64,000 bases of DNA from Atriophallophorus winterbourni (Eukaryota; Platyhelminthes; Trematoda; Plagiorchiida; Microphallidae), in assembly GCA_013407085.1 (NCBI GenBank), contig JACCGJ010011267.1, positions 23,664-87,663 of the forward strand, given 5' to 3'. A model generated the notes under the pieces. The model was given only the letters and a program-made list of their open reading frames with translations, did no database searches and was not told the origin of the DNA. Position numbers and translations under genes: made by a program. Shown in pieces: positions 9,864-20,910 of the stretch; the stretch's first letter is position 1; each line of letters starts with the position of its first letter.

Positions 9864-11292
9864 GTTCACGAAACTTGTTTGAATGCATGTTCCATTCGAG
9901 ATGTAGGCACCTCTTCCCAGTTTGTTTTTGCTTAATCCTCTATAGAATGGGTAGCTATTTAAGTCCCACCCTTCCCCATCTTTAAGGATTTTACTTTTTC
10001 GTGGTTGTGTGGCAGTTAAGCATTCGGTACATGCTACCGGTGTAATGCTGTCTGTGAGGATGATGATATAAAGGGCCATACACCGTTTGACAGGTAGAGG
10101 CAGTAGTAGCTTGTTTTTGCTTACCGGCACCGCTGTATGCGACAGGTACGAACCAGTTTACTGTGTGCGATAGGGCAATTTTTATATCAGACAAGAACGC
10201 TGAAGTGAAAGCGACCTCCGCTCCGTTAATAACTGGTTTCTCAACAGTTCATGACAATCAAGTCAAATTACGAACAGAATAGAGTCCAAGCATCGTGAAT
10301 CAAAATAACAAGGCAGTGTAGCAAGTAGAAGCGATGGTTCTCGGGGTGTGGAAATCTGGAGAAGGATACAGATCATAATTAGGATCTAGGAGTGAATATA
10401 AATCGAGTGCTTTCAGATGGCTGAGTGACAGCGATAGCAGCCAAGTTGAAATGAAACAAACTAAATGGGAGGAAGTAAAGGAAAATATTGAGAAAAGTGA
10501 AAAAAGATGTCACTCTTGACTTTATCAAACCCGGCTCTGTTGAAATGTCAGAGAACGGTACATACGCACCATCAGGTTCCAAAGGTTGTCATAGCCGGGG
10601 GTGGCAGTGGGAATAAGCTCCCACTGTTTATAAAATGCTCCCATATGGCGCGCGTCTCAAATAGCCTCTGACAACCAAGTCCACCTTCTGGCCTGCACGA
10701 CCGGCTCCCCGAGCCCGGTGGAACTGCTTCTACCAACAGGAGAAGGGGCGAGGGCGAGTGACTGGCGCCTGAAAACCAGTGTGCACTGATGTGCATTCGT
10801 ACAGTACCTATGTGCTGTACGGCTAACACCGTGCTAAATTGATTGTCCAAAGGTAGTGAGCTGCATGCTGAAACACGCTGGAGTCTCACTACCATTTCTA
10901 TTTTCTTTCTCATATCTGTCTAGGCCTGGGCAACCTGATAGTATCTTAGCCCACGTGCAGTCTCTGACTGTGCGGCACTTTGCCTCGATCAGGCTTGTGC
11001 TTTCGTATCGTATCATCTAAGGGAATGAAAACCCTGGTTTTAAACCTCCGCTGTCTTGCGGGATACCCGATCGCGGGAAAGGCTTCGGGAGAAAACCTTG
11101 AAACAGAGTCTGGTAGACTGTTAGTTGGTGCACACCACCTCTTTCTGGCAACTCCCTGCTGCACTTGGTTGTGCAAAGGCTAGAGAAGCTGACTCGAACA
11201 AACGCCGAGTGGTGCTGGGGACGCCGCTTTGTACCCAAATTCCCAAGAATCTTCATTGAAGCCGACTCATCCTCCAGGAGGAGATAGTCGCA
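9864..11292 (+). repeat. Composite dispersed repeat, copy 1
   Basis: This segment matches 27981-29478 in the same orientation with few differences. It starts with an RTE 3' tail (9864-10070, ending in a TGATGATGA-type run), continues with ~500 bp of unrecognised sequence, and ends with a ~530-bp module (from 10580) that also occurs at 36197-36713. A W element (about 10795-11018) is embedded in the module here and in copy 2 but not at 36.2 kb. The right end carries the tag GGAGATAGTCGCAC. No coding function is apparent. Confidence 0.75.
10795..11018 (+). mobile_element. W element (SINE-like ~200-bp repeat), copy 1
   Basis: One of about ten copies of a short repeat in this window. Features are a hairpin formed by GGTAGTGAG and CTCACTACC with an inner GCATG/CACGC-type stem, the segment TCTGTCTAGGCCTGGGCAAC, and a second small hairpin GCAGTCTCTGACTGTGC. 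I see no clear tRNA-type A and B boxes, so the promoter type and SINE class are unknown. Confidence 0.65.

Positions 11293-11620
11293 CACAAGTC
11301 ACAAGTCACATACGCATCAAACAGACAGACATATATGCTCCTACATTCGTACATCCAACGATTGGGTTGTAAGTCATATCGCCTAAATAGAAAAACTATA
11401 AGAAAGACTATAAGTAGGGAGCTAGTGAAGAATATAGTACCTAAAAGTATCCCTTCAAAGATGACATGATATATCGTCTTGTGAAATGGGATTTATTTCT
11501 TTGAGAGATGAAAATATAATAGAGGTCAACTATAGAATTGAGCACAATCTTGAAATGATGAACAGAGAAAGAATATGATAAGCACATGGAATGTTCCAAA
11601 GGATAAAGTTATTATATTAG
11293..11620. other. Stretch without a recognised gene
   Basis: AT-rich sequence with no convincing frame or repeat. Confidence 0.4.

Positions 11621-11624
11621 CATT

Positions 11625-11710
11625 AGATCGCAAGCTTGGATCCAGGCAAGTGCCGCGCAGCCATAGACTGCACGAGTTCCAACATACTGTCAGATTGCAC
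11701 AAACCTAGAC
11625..11710 (-). mobile_element. W element, diverged partial copy
   Basis: TCCAGGCAAGTGCCGCGCAG, then TAGACTGCACG, ACATACTGTCAG and CTAGACTA keep the order of the W repeat in reverse orientation, with many substitutions. Confidence 0.5.

Positions 11711-12172
11711 TAGTATAGCGGAAATTGGCGTAATTCCGAATAAAACTTATTAGCAGTGATAATTTAATATCGTGTAGTGTTGCCTATTTAGTACAGAACT
11801 ACTGTACCATTGCACGTCCATGACGAAAAACCAATCGCGATAATTTGGGAAATCGGACACCAACAGTATTCGCAAGCTTTGCTGACGATGTCATCTAGCT
11901 TGGCAAAACGCCCAACAACAACTACTACGACACAAGCTCGGCGAACACCGTCCGAATAACGGTATTCGCACAATTTAAGCTCTTTTTGGGCGAGTGGCTA
12001 GTGATTACCGGCTATGCGAAATTCCATGCTCGATCAACTTGAAAGTGGAGATGGGCAGATAATCGTCCACACAAAACTACGACTTTGCTTGATCCTAAAC
12101 ACGATCCTTTGTGCCAAACACCGAGGAACAAGATTTTCGTATTTCTTATCATTCCGTTGTGGGAAAACAAAG

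Positions 12173-12536
12173 TTAAGGCAGAATATCAACATAACAAATG
12201 CGCGCACTATTTACCGAGTAATCCTTTAACACTTCCGGAATCTCATCATCATCATCGTCATCGATATCCGACTTGTCTTCGTCTGATGGCGTTCGCATGC
12301 TGGACCTTGTATAAACCCGAAGGACAGAAGACGAGCCGTTACGTGAAGCTGGCCCACTTGTGATTTCATCGAATTTCTGATAATGTGCGCGAGGAGGATT
12401 AAGTTTCCCATTGCAAGGGGATTGAGTTCGCGTGGTAAGTGAGCCGTCCATGGGAGAGTGAGTTGCTTTGGAACGCTGACTGCTATCTAACACGGCAGAG
12501 ACACCGGAAGGGGATTTCAGACCGGACGAAGGGATA
12173..12536 (-). CDS. Candidate last exon of the CEP43/FOP-like gene
   Basis: After an acceptor (TATGTTGTTCAG before 12536) the minus strand keeps an open frame of about 120 codons ending at a TAA at 12173. It is rich in Ser, Thr and Pro, with SSGLKSPSGVSAVLDSSQRS and then SDEDKSDIDDDDDDEIPEVL, followed by a short tail. 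Composition, strand and position downstream of the CEP43-like exons fit the disordered, acidic C-terminal region of such proteins. The exon must be entered in phase 2, while the last placed upstream exon (19140-19402) ends in phase 1, so at least one exon between them is missing from my model. A GTAAAT at 12214 could also be a donor. It may belong to a different gene. Confidence 0.45.

Positions 12537-12852
12537 CTGAACAACATACCAGACACCAAAATGTGATTATAAATATCCGAAGTCTCGATGGGTGATACAA
12601 AAGCGAACAAGGATACGCTAAATTTTCAAACGTGTCAATACAACCCAGACCATACGCCCACATATGTCACAAGAAATGCATCAGCATGATAACAGAACAG
12701 AGAAACAAAATGCAGGTAGGTAAATGCGTCGCTAATGTGTGACCGACGCACACGGAAGTCACAATTTGAGATTGACCGAAGGACGTAAGGTGAGGGCGCG
12801 AATTAATCGATAATACGATTGAACCAAAGAGTGGATGGATAACAGAACACTT

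Positions 12853-13040
12853 ATGATAGTATGGAATGAAAGCACAAGCCTGATTCAAGCAAAGTGCCGC
12901 ACAATCAGAGATTGCACATGGGATAAGATACTGTCAGGTTGCCCAGGCCTAGACAGATACGAGAAAAGAAACAGAAATGGTAGTGAGACTCCAGCGTGTT
13001 TCAGCATGCAGCTTACTACCGGTGGCCAATCAAAAACACT
12853..13040 (-). mobile_element. W element, copy 2
   Basis: Reverse-orientation copy. GCACAAGCCTGATTCAAGCA, then GATACTGTCAGGTTGCCCAG and GGTAGTGAGACTCCAGCGTG are present, with the terminal hairpin arms nearly intact. Confidence 0.65.

Positions 13041-13049
13041 TAACTAGCA

Positions 13050-13500
13050 AATGAGAAAAATATTTAAAAAATCAAGAGCAAACTATCCCGTTTTTAATCT
13101 TATCACAGAAAACCATCGAAACAATCCATTCACTGCGGAAATCTGCAAATCTTTCCTAGATGAGAAAAATAATGGAAGGTAATAAAAAACCGAGCAAACT
13201 AAACACTGCAAATAACCAAATCCAGTAGCCAGAAGGATAGGCACGCACAGACATGCAATCTGTAAACCGTTAATAAGTCACATGACCAGAGACAGCTTGT
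13301 GAATCGACCGAGTCGGAAATTCTCGGTGAATGAAACGTAGTCTTTCACCTGGTTCACAATCAAGCACAGACGTTAGAAATGCCAACGTTAAGTGAAACCG
13401 ATGGAATTCAACAAATGCATTTGACAAGTCGGCGAAAACTAAGAGTCATGTGATTAGCACTAATAACAGCAGTATAAGTTGTATGTCAAACGATAGGACG
13050..13500. other. Stretch without a recognised gene
   Basis: AT-rich sequence between a W element and a retrozyme remnant; nothing supported. Confidence 0.4.

Positions 13501-13504
13501 AAAA

Positions 13505-13660
13505 ACGAGAAGAGGGTTCACACATTCTGAACCTGTAAGCCACTGTTGGGTAAGGCTGCACAACTAACTTGACTCTGTGTTTGAAACAAAACCCATATTT
13601 GCAGGCATTTTCATCACAAACGCCCTACTATCGGTTCCGTGCTGTTTCAACTCGTCAATA
13505..13660 (-). mobile_element. Retrozyme-like remnant, subfamily A
   Basis: Reading the minus strand, this holds the end of a unit with a broken hammerhead (TTGACGAGT...AACAGCAC...GGAACCGATAG on the minus strand instead of CTGATGAGT...GCAC...GAAACCGGTC) and part of the conserved unit core (CCACTGTTG and neighbours on the plus strand). 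Core nucleotides are mutated, so no cleavage is expected. Confidence 0.55.

Positions 13661-13664
13661 ATTG

Positions 13665-14360
13665 CAAGCATTGATCAACGGTCATCCACATTTGGTTTAT
13701 CTTTGAATACCAAAAATAAACCAAACGATATTTCCAACATGACTGGACAGCGATGTTTAGCTCTGCGTCAAAACATTCCTCGTGTTTCATTTAATGTTTG
13801 AAAGATGTAGTTGCTTCAAGTACCTTGGCGTTACAATATCCGGCAGTCTTAGCTGGACCAATCATTTGACCACACAATTCCTGACAGTTCGCCGGTTGTC
13901 ATTCTATGCTCTTTGTTTCCGTTCTCTCTCCATCCCACCCAATAAAATTCAACTCTTTGTTTTTTCTTGCATCGTTACGCACCTCCTCTACGTATACCCC
14001 GTAATTTTTCCCGGTCTCCTGGAAAAGTATTTTCTGCAGATCAGAACAGGTTTTAAGGTTATCCCCCAAGATTGAGCTGTGTCGCCGCAGATTTTATTCG
14101 ATACACTATTTTCGATCGTCACTTCCGTGAATGCAAGACGTTGATCAAAACATTTCTTCTGATAGTTCATTTCCACTGAACAAGACCATCGTTACCTGCA
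14201 ACTCCTTTCCCTTCACCCGAAGGCAATATTTAATTTCCTATTCAAGAACTAATAAATTCAGAAAATCTTTTGTTCAATGCTTGACACGATACATGATTAA
14301 TCAATCGATGGCTCTTTCAGAGTTGAAAATGCGCCTGACAATTTTAAAGCGATGTTGAGA
13665..14360 (+). pseudogene. Non-LTR retrotransposon RT fragment, Jockey/Perere-like
   Basis: Plus-strand frames read FKYLGVTISGSLSWTNHL, then LLYVYPVIFPGLLEK and, after frame changes, SDSSFPLNK and FTRRQYLISYSRTNKFRKSF. These are in the usual order of the region after the RT palm in a LINE family distinct from the CR1-like ones in this window. Stops at about 14075 and 14145 show decay. No palm motifs remain. Confidence 0.6.

Positions 14361-14404
14361 TCTCCTAGTCAGTTTTCTAACTTCATTTTCTAATTTCATT
14401 CGGA

Positions 14405-14495
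14405 TGTCTGTCTATGTCTGGGTGACCTGACAGTATTGTGGCCCAAGTACAGCATTTATTGTGCGACACTGCCTGCATCAGTTTTGTGTGATTTT
14405..14495 (+). mobile_element. W element, partial diverged copy 3
   Basis: GTCTGTCTATGTCTGGGTGA and then CTGACAGTATTGTGGCCCA keep the W order; only the right half is present. Confidence 0.5.

Positions 14496-14848
14496 ATACA
14501 TTTCACTTATAGTCAGCTTTGTGAAGAAATTAATTTAATTACTGAAAATTCGCGTATAGTATATATAGTAGAAAGGTAAAATAAATGAAGAACAACGAGA
14601 AGGACTTACGCATCGAAATCGTCCTGGTATTCTAGCACAGACAATCGGGAATGCGCGAATAACGGCCGTTCACGTGCAAGGTTAAAGTGTGAAAACAAGC
14701 GAAATGCGTGAGGTGAACGAGATATATTATAATATAATATGCACTAAGCAATAATAGCAGAATCGAGATACCCTTTAGGGATTGATTTGGAATGTGCGAT
14801 AGATCTATTTTCCGCGTGGCGAGCAGTATTATGACGTGAGATTGCATT

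Positions 14849-14918
14849 CAACTTGAGTTTCTTTCGAGATATACCAGCAGGTTCAACTTGAGTTTCCTTC
14901 GAGATATACCAGCAGGTG
14849..14918. repeat. 35-bp tandem duplication
   Basis: CAACTTGAGTTTCTTTCGAG plus 15 further bases is repeated immediately with two differences. The minus strand around it has a fair open frame (ending ...SIPKGYLDSAIIA at about 14752), but the unit is not a multiple of three, so the frame shifts between copies. It might be the missing exon of the CEP43-like gene; I cannot support that further. Confidence 0.5.

Positions 14919-15099
14919 ACAGAAACCTTGAAACTCTCATCAATCCATAACTGCCTCAAACAACGAAAACTATTTTTCCATAAGTAACGAGGCCGAAGTT
15001 CCACCGAACACAGATAAATAGTGTGAATCCAAAAGTGAATGCACTTAAGAGATTGAGACGCGAACTTGTTGAGATCAAAGCACACGGTACACAAAGTCT

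Positions 15100-15910
15100 C
15101 AAAATCGGAGAAAATCCCGAGTATCCCAATCGTGGGACAGGATTATCATCCGAAAAGTACCGTTAACAAAACCAAACAGACATTTGCAGGCGTTACCATT
15201 ACCAAACCCCCACAACCTTCGAGTTAACTGCCATACGTCACATCGCCCCTCGTTAAAAAGAAAGCAACAATCAAAATGGTATCACCCAATGGCGAACGAG
15301 AATCGCCATGCACACCTTCTTTTACATCACCCGATAATGGCTCGCTCATATATCTGTCACAAGTTAAATAATCGATTGTTGTAGCCGTTAGAAATTGTCA
15401 CATTCTAGCTGACAAAAATGGCAATGAGCACCAAGATGCATAGTTGAAAGGCGACAAGAGAAGAGAGAGAGTTAACAAGGGAATATCATCACCGATTTCC
15501 GAAGGCTTAATGAAGTTTCACATTTGAGAGACGAATGGAATGACCATGTACGCAAGCTATGGCTAGTTAATTTACAGAATGCGCTACACAATACGGAGAA
15601 ACAAAGAAATAAATGAATGAACAGCTTAGTCAGAGCTTGGCAAGCTTTATGGGTTCAAGATTTAAAGTTGTTCCAAGCCAAACTAAGTAAAGAGATTGAC
15701 AATTACACGAAAACTGGCATTGATGAACAATGCGATTGATTAACTTAACAGCAATCCAGTGTGAAGAAAGGCCCAGTTTTACGAATGTTCTCTATCTGAC
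15801 CGAATAAGCAAGAAGGTCGTTGGAGCGCAAAAGTTATGGAAATAAAAACGTAGGGTGACGGGAAATCTTTATTAAGCTGTTTAAACTTAGTCAAACATAA
15901 AGTACAAACA
15100..15910. other. Stretch without a recognised gene
   Basis: No frame, repeat or RNA fold here is convincing by eye. Confidence 0.35.

Positions 15911-15914
15911 TTGA

Positions 15915-16065
15915 AGCTACTGTTGGATAACGCTAGCACAATAAACCTGTTCAATTCCGTGTGCACATACACACAAATGCGGAATAAATTCGTATTTATG
16001 TGAATTTCCATCATACACACATACCTCGTGACCGGTTTTGTGGTGTTTGAACATATGACATTTTT
15915..16065 (-). mobile_element. Retrozyme-like remnant, subfamily A, degenerate
   Basis: On the plus strand, CCTCGTGACCGGTTTTGTGG followed by TGTTTGAACATATGAC is a mutated antisense copy of the subfamily A hammerhead. 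The preceding ~110 bp match the unit body (TTCAATTCCGTGTGCACA). Core bases are lost. Confidence 0.5.

Positions 16066-16079
16066 TCGCTCATATGAAT

Positions 16080-16295
16080 GTATGAAATCACAAGCCTGAT
16101 CCGAATTGCTCCAGTCATAGACTACACGTGATCTAAGATACTATCAGGTTGTCCAGGCCTAGGAAGATGCGAGAAAGGGAAATTGACAGTGAGACTCCAG
16201 CCTGTTTCCGTATGCAGCTCAACAGCGGTGTCATATCAATATAACACAATGTCAGCTGCGCAATACACAAGTACTGCACGATTGCACATCCATGA
16080..16295 (-). mobile_element. W element, copy 4
   Basis: Reverse-orientation copy with AAGATACTATCAGGTTGTCC, CAGGCCTAGG and GTGAGACTCCAGCC, more diverged than copies 1, 2 and 5. Confidence 0.6.

Positions 16296-16299
16296 ATAC

Positions 16300-16715
16300 T
16301 ATATTTCTCATACCAACCTTCTTTTAATGTGTGCTTTACTGCTTTTACTATTCCATGTTGTTTGGCCCTTTGTCTGGCTCTGGGGTTTCAGGATGATGAT
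16401 GATTGGAACAACTACAAAGTCAGGCAAAAAAGCAGATAGCATAGGGCTCTTTAATTACGAACAACGTATAATCGCGTTCGATTTGTTGTCCAAAAGGGTA
16501 ATCGCATCCGAGAGATGCATATTCCGGATGCTCAGTTGTAAAAACCTGGCGTGCAGACGAATATCTGCTTCCCCTATTGAAATCGTGGCGAAGCGTACTA
16601 GAATGCCACAAGTACTTCTTCGATGTTAGCTTACAATTGAAGCGGTTTACTATTCACTTTATCCTTTCATACTTTGTATTTTCCAAACGCGTTTTGATTT
16701 TCACTTAGTCAGCAG
16300..16715. other. Stretch without a recognised gene
   Basis: Several overlapping open frames exist on both strands (for example 16420-16611 minus and 16183-16629 plus), but none has recognisable motifs or clear splice sites. Confidence 0.3.

Positions 16716-16718
16716 ACT

Positions 16719-17290
16719 CATCATCATCATCAAAGACAGCAATACACCGGTAGCACGTACCGAATGCTTAACTGCCATACAACCATGAGAAAGTAAAATC
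16801 CTAAAAGATGGGGAAGGGTGGGACTTAAATTGCTACGGCTTCTATAGAAGAGTAAGCACAAACAAACTGGGAAGAGGTGCCTACACCTCGAATGAAACAT
16901 GCATTCAAACAAGTTTCGTGAACGAGTAGAATAACATCAGCACGGCACCTTCCTTGCGGCTTACCACCCCCCCCCCAACCCAATGTCATGATCATAACAA
17001 GATTTCTAGTCACTCCGCTTGACAACATACAAGTATTGCAAACACTTTCAAAGAAACAGCTTAGTGCAAGACCGCCATTGAACACGGTTTCGGGACATAT
17101 CCTTAAGCGTAACTAACCATTGCGATATATGATCGCGGGGACACCAGCCTGGAAGACGCGCTGCGCCTACTTTGGAAAGGTTACTAGTAAGAATTTTTAG
17201 CTGCCTATGCCATGTGACGGTTTGGCCACCCCGAGATTTACGCCAATCAGGATGTGGCGTCGCAGACTCGACCTTTATAGATAAACGAGT
16719..17290 (-). pseudogene. RTE-like LINE, C-terminal tail and 3' UTR
   Basis: The minus strand from about 17290 encodes ATPHPDWRKSRGGQTVTWHR and GAARLPGWCPRDHISQWLVT, then SRNRVQWRSCTK, the C-terminal tail of the local RTE family. 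It is followed by its 3' UTR (with the segment TTGTTTGAATGCATGTTTCA in minus sense) and ends at 16719 in a TGATGATGATGA run, the usual short-repeat tail of RTE elements. A ~30-bp C-rich insertion lies near 16970. The element is 5'-truncated. Confidence 0.75.

Positions 17291-17495
17291 AATGCATTGT
17301 GCTAAATTGATTGGCCAACGGAAGTGAGCTGCATGCTGAAACACGCTAGAGTCTCACTACCATTTCTATTTCCCCCCTCATATCTGTCTAGGCCTGGGCA
17401 ACCTGACAGTATCTTAGCCTACGTGCAGTCTGTGACTGTGCGGCACTTTGCCTGGATCAGGCTTGCGCTTTCATACTATACCATATAATGCATCT
17290..17495 (+). mobile_element. W element, copy 5
   Basis: Well-preserved plus-strand copy directly abutting the RTE fragment: GGAAGTGAGCTGCATGCTGA, TCTAGGCCTGGGCAACCTGA, GTGCAGTCTGTGACTGTGCG. 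Confidence 0.65.

Positions 17496-17619
17496 ACAAC
17501 ACGATACCATACAGCATTCTTTGATTCATATGACATCACTGAACCACCCGGACCAACCACGCTTTATTCAAAAAGGTTTGAACAAGAATCCTCATTTGCA
17601 TGCATTTCCATCACACACA

Positions 17620-17661
17620 CCCCACGACCGGTTTCGTGCTGTTTGCACTCATCAGGTAGGA
17620..17661 (-). ncRNA. Hammerhead ribozyme, subfamily A, intact core
   Basis: Minus strand: stem I TTCCTAC against GTGGGG (with G-U pairs), core CTGATGA (17655-17649), stem II GTGC-AAACA-GCAC (four perfect pairs), GAAA, stem III AC-CG-GT and cleavage-site C17626-adjacent. A distal CATGC/GCATG pairing extends stem I. Stem III has only two pairs and a two-base loop, as in newt satellite hammerheads, which tend to act as dimers. Confidence 0.8.

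Positions 17662-17857
17662 ACAGTACGATCAGGATCCGCATGCGCTTGAAACAGTGGA
17701 AGAATGGTAAACAGGTTGCGCTTGTATGCCACTGTTGGAATAAGGCTGGTACGACCAACCTGTTCAATCACATGAGACCCCGCTCATGTAGACTGGGTTT
17801 AAAACCCATGACCATAAATATAAACCACATTTGCATGCATCACCATCACACAAAACA

Positions 17858-17899
17858 CCCCACGACCGGTTTCGTGCTGTTTGCACTCATCAGGTAGGA
17858..17899 (-). ncRNA. Hammerhead ribozyme, subfamily A, intact core
   Basis: Second unit of the array, identical in all core and stem II positions to the copy at 17620-17661: CTGATGA (17893-17887), GTGC-AAACA-GCAC and GAAACCGGTC, with stem I CCTAC/GTGGG. Confidence 0.8.

Positions 17900-18229
17900 A
17901 CAGTACGATCAGGATCCGCATGTACTTTAAACAGTGAGGAATGGTAAAGAAGTTGCGCTTGTACGCCACTGTTGGATAAGGCTGACATGGCCAGCCTGCT
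18001 TGCAAATGAGGAGTTTTTGTTCAAGCCCGTGGATTTAAACAATCATGCGCGTGAGCATAGGTAAATGAACACGTTAGTTGTGCCAGCGTTATCTAACATT
18101 GGCTTACAAGCTCAACTTGATGAAAAAGCTTAATCGATTTCCCGTATACCATAGTGAATTTTTCAAGCTTGTAGCACCATATAATCACGCCGCCGGCGTG
18201 CCACTGACGCAATACAACCGAGTTCCGAT

Positions 18230-18420
18230 TACCGTTGCCATCGCTACGGGAGAGATTGTTTCTCCCGAGTCGGACTGTTTAGTCATTCAAAAAGCTGTAG
18301 AACATGAACATTCATGGTCGACATCGATCGAAGGAGGCCAACAACAACCACCAGATATTACAAAATCTGTACAACAGGGCTACATAACAAGTTCACGTTG
18401 CTTGGACAGCGGCATCAACG
18230..18420 (+). repeat. Dispersed repeat, copy 1 (also at 39030-39180)
   Basis: CCCGAGTCGGACTGTTTAGT, TGGTCGACATCGATCG and neighbouring words recur in the same order at 39.0-39.2 kb. It lies in a plus-strand open frame (18078-18488) whose protein I do not recognise. 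Confidence 0.5.

Positions 18421-18769
18421 CTGGCTACACCATGTCTACAGAATATGAAGCGGTGGTACTCCAAAAGTTTTACACCATGAAGATTTAAAATCAAGAATTC
18501 GTTTTCCGGGTGGACGAAATCTGTAGTACAAAGTCGATTACAAAAATTATGAAATTTGTCAACGCTGAACAAATCTATAACAAGAACCACCGCTTGTTCC
18601 TTACTTTGGGCGTATAGTATAAAAACGTCAGTTTAAAGTAAAGGAATAGCGAATGTTGTGGTTAGTGCTCTATGAAGATCACGACGATACATAATAAAAC
18701 TAGGTCAATTGACAGAGTATTGCAACTCGCAGTACTTTACTACTTTACTTTTACTTTTGTGCGGCTGGC

Positions 18770-18930
18770 TCCACGGGTGGATTAGCCGGCTTCATTGATG
18801 TCTCGGATCGCACCAGCCCACGCACGTCGATCGGAAGCGAGATCGTTGCAGATCGTGATCCAGTCTCGTTCCCACCAGCAAACTCCGTAGACGGTACGCA
18901 GACCCATTGAGACATCATCATGAAGTTTCT
18770..18930 (-). pseudogene. RTE-like LINE, last ~50 residues
   Basis: The minus strand reads WERDWITICNDLASDRRAWA then GAIRDINEAG and stop, the terminal segment of a second RTE-like family. 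A decayed copy is at 35150-35290. It is flanked by an ACTTTACTTT run at 18735-18755. Confidence 0.6.

Positions 18931-19139
18931 TGGGGGTAGTGTACAAGTGATGTCCCCAGCACCAGTATATTTTAGGTGACTGTTGCCACCAAAAACGGAT
19001 ATTGAAAATCACGCAAATCATGTGGTATATGAAACCACTACACCCAGAAGTTGTACATTGAGAGTTGGAAGCAAACAGACAAGCAGGCTAGTAGCAATCA
19101 CAAGTAACAACTGGAGAAATTATTTTTTAGAGAACACAC

Positions 19140-19402
19140 CTGGATTCGACGAAAATGGTCTGGGATCTGGACTCGGGATATCCAATTGGGAATGCGGGTC
19201 CTCTAGCGGATGTATATCGCGACGTGAGTGGGGAGCGCGATCGTATTCATTGGTTTTAGTAGAGGGTGGACTAGACATTGCTTTTGAGGTCTTGCATGAG
19301 GGACTTTTATCCGGTGTCGTCGAAAGAGAATCACCGGAAGGCTCGATGGCTCCATTGATTTTATTTTTTTCGTCCGATTCCGAATGTTTTGCTGTATGAT
19401 TA
19140..19402 (-). CDS. CEP43/FOP-like gene, probable exon 7
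   Basis: Bounded by an acceptor (CTTCGCTTACAG before 19402) and a donor (CCAG/GTGTGT at 19139), this 263-nt minus-strand exon is open throughout in the frame required by exon 6, which ends in phase 2. The encoded stretch is hydrophilic and Ser/Pro-rich (AKHSESDEKNKINGAIEPSG ... DIPSPDPRPFSSNPG), like the disordered middle of CEP43 proteins. It ends in phase 1. The match in phase, strand and composition supports it; there is no strong sequence identity to confirm it. Confidence 0.6.

Positions 19403-19461
19403 CTGTAAGCGAAGATGCCACATTAGATGCGCACGATTAGTATTGTTGACTAGTGATAATA

Positions 19462-19690
19462 TGTACGGTACGAAAGCACAAGCCTGATCAAGGCAAAGTG
19501 CCGCACAGTCAAGGACTGCACGTGGGCTAAGATACTGTCAGGTTGCCCAGGCCTAGACAGATATGAGGGGGGAATTGAAATGGTAGTGAGACTCCAGCGT
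19601 GTATTCGCATGCAGCTCACTAACGTTGGCCAATCAATTTATCACGATGTTAGCCACACAGCACAGAAATGCTGTAGTGCAGTGCAGTGAT
19462..19690 (-). mobile_element. W element, copy 6, inside the CEP43-like gene
   Basis: Reverse-orientation copy (same strand sense as the gene) with AAGATACTGTCAGGTTGCCC, AGGCCTAGACAGATATGAGG and GGTAGTGAGACTCCAGCGTG. It lies in the intron between exons 6 and 7. Confidence 0.65.

Positions 19691-20205
19691 AATATGTGAA
19701 TGTATGTCGTCCTACAGGGCCGCTAAATGTCATATTAGGCACAACCAGGTTTAGGGATCGACCTCGCAATCTCACATGGCGCGTGTCTTAGCGCTGATAT
19801 AAGCGACTCACATACGTTTCAATTCAAATGGCATTTTTGTTATCGAAAGAGGCAGCAATTGATTAATATGGGTATCAGTGTGCACCCTGTACAAAACTGA
19901 CGAATGTCGACGCATACATGTGAGGAACGAAGTAGTCTATGAACCAAAACCGATAAGCTGATGACAGAGAGAACCAAATTAGATCAATCCAGCTATTGCT
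20001 TCATGGGATATTCATATTGAAGTGAACGGAGACAGTGAAACATGTTGCATCTTATCATGTCATCAAGGCAGGTCAAACGCTCCCAGAGCGGCAAAGGCAA
20101 CAATTGAACCAAATGGCCGAAAATCGTAAGATGGTGATGAAAGTCAAGATTTTTGCCAGCTGGCATAATCTTAACGGCATGCGCATGCAAATCCCGATCC
20201 TACGG

Positions 20206-20248
20206 CCCATACCGGATGATGCAAATAGCACGAAACCGGTCGTGGGAT
20206..20248 (+). ncRNA. Hammerhead ribozyme, subfamily A, core-mutated (unit 1)
   Basis: CGGATGA replaces CTGATGA, one G of stem II is deleted, and stem I has mismatches; GAAACCGGTC is kept. Cleavage is not expected. Confidence 0.6.

Positions 20249-20439
20249 GTGTGCGATGGAAATACATGCAAATCAGCATTTTGGTTCATGGTTATAGGTT
20301 TAACCCCATTATACACGTGTTTGGACACACGTGATTGAACAGGTTGGTCGTATCAGGCTTATCTAACAGTGGCAGACAAGCGTAACTTGTTTACCATTCT
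20401 TTTACTGTTTCAAGCGCATGCTGATCCTGATCCTAGTGT

Positions 20440-20482
20440 CCCTACCTGATGAGTGCAAACAGCACGAAACCGGTCGTGGAGT
20440..20482 (+). ncRNA. Hammerhead ribozyme, subfamily A, intact core (unit 2)
   Basis: Stem I CCCTAC (20440-20445) faces GTGGAG (20476-20481) with one C-A mismatch and one G-U. The core CTGATGA (20446-20452), stem II GTGC-AAACA-GCAC (20453-20465), GAAA (20466-20469), stem III AC-CG-GT and cleavage after C20475 all fit the type I hammerhead. Confidence 0.8.

Positions 20483-20675
20483 GTGTGTGTGATGGAAATA
20501 CATGCAAATCAGCATTTTGGTTCATGGTTATAGGTTTAACCCCATTATACACGTGTTTGGACACACGTGATTGAACAGGTTGGTCGTATCAGGCTTATTT
20601 AACAGTGGCAGACAAGCGCAACTTGTTTACCATTCTTTTACTGTTTCAAGCGCATGCTGATCCTGATCCTACTGT

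Positions 20676-20717
20676 CCCTACCTGATGAGTACAAACATCA
20701 CGAACCAGGCCGTGGGG
20676..20717 (+). ncRNA. Hammerhead ribozyme, subfamily A, core-mutated (unit 3)
   Basis: CTGATGA and stem I (CCCTAC/GTGGGG) are intact, but GAAA has become GAAC and stem II has two mismatches (GTAC against TCAC). It should be inactive. Confidence 0.6.

Positions 20718-20910
20718 TGTGTGCGTGATGGAAATGCATGTAAATGAGCATTTTCGTTCGGGGTCATGGGTTTAAACCCAGTATACATGAGTGTGTGCTC
20801 ATGTGATTGAACAGGGTGGTCGTATCAGGCTTATTCAACAGTGGCATACAAGCGCAACTTGGTTACCATTCTTCCACTGTTTCAAGCGCATGCGGATCCT
20901 GATTTTACTT

Larger units (their letters stand above)
17570..18005 (-). mobile_element. Tandem retrozyme-like array, subfamily A, two ribozyme units
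   Basis: Two units with a 238-bp period (hammerheads at 17620-17661 and 17858-17899) lie on the minus strand. Each unit has the ribozyme, the body with AACAGTGGC...TTTACCATTC...CACTGTTT, and a short palindrome-like GGGTTTAAAACCC. Tandem arrangement with ribozymes at one position per unit is the hallmark of self-cleaving satellite-like and retrozyme repeats. Both ribozymes here have intact cores. No protein is encoded. Confidence 0.75.

Noticed and set aside
10795..11018. W element as a tRNA-derived SINE
   Set aside because: No box A or box B sequence of the expected spacing was found by eye, so the class is left open.
16420..16611. Possible exon on the minus strand after a CATTCTAG acceptor
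   Set aside because: Three frames over this stretch look equally open, and no family or neighbouring exon supports any of them.
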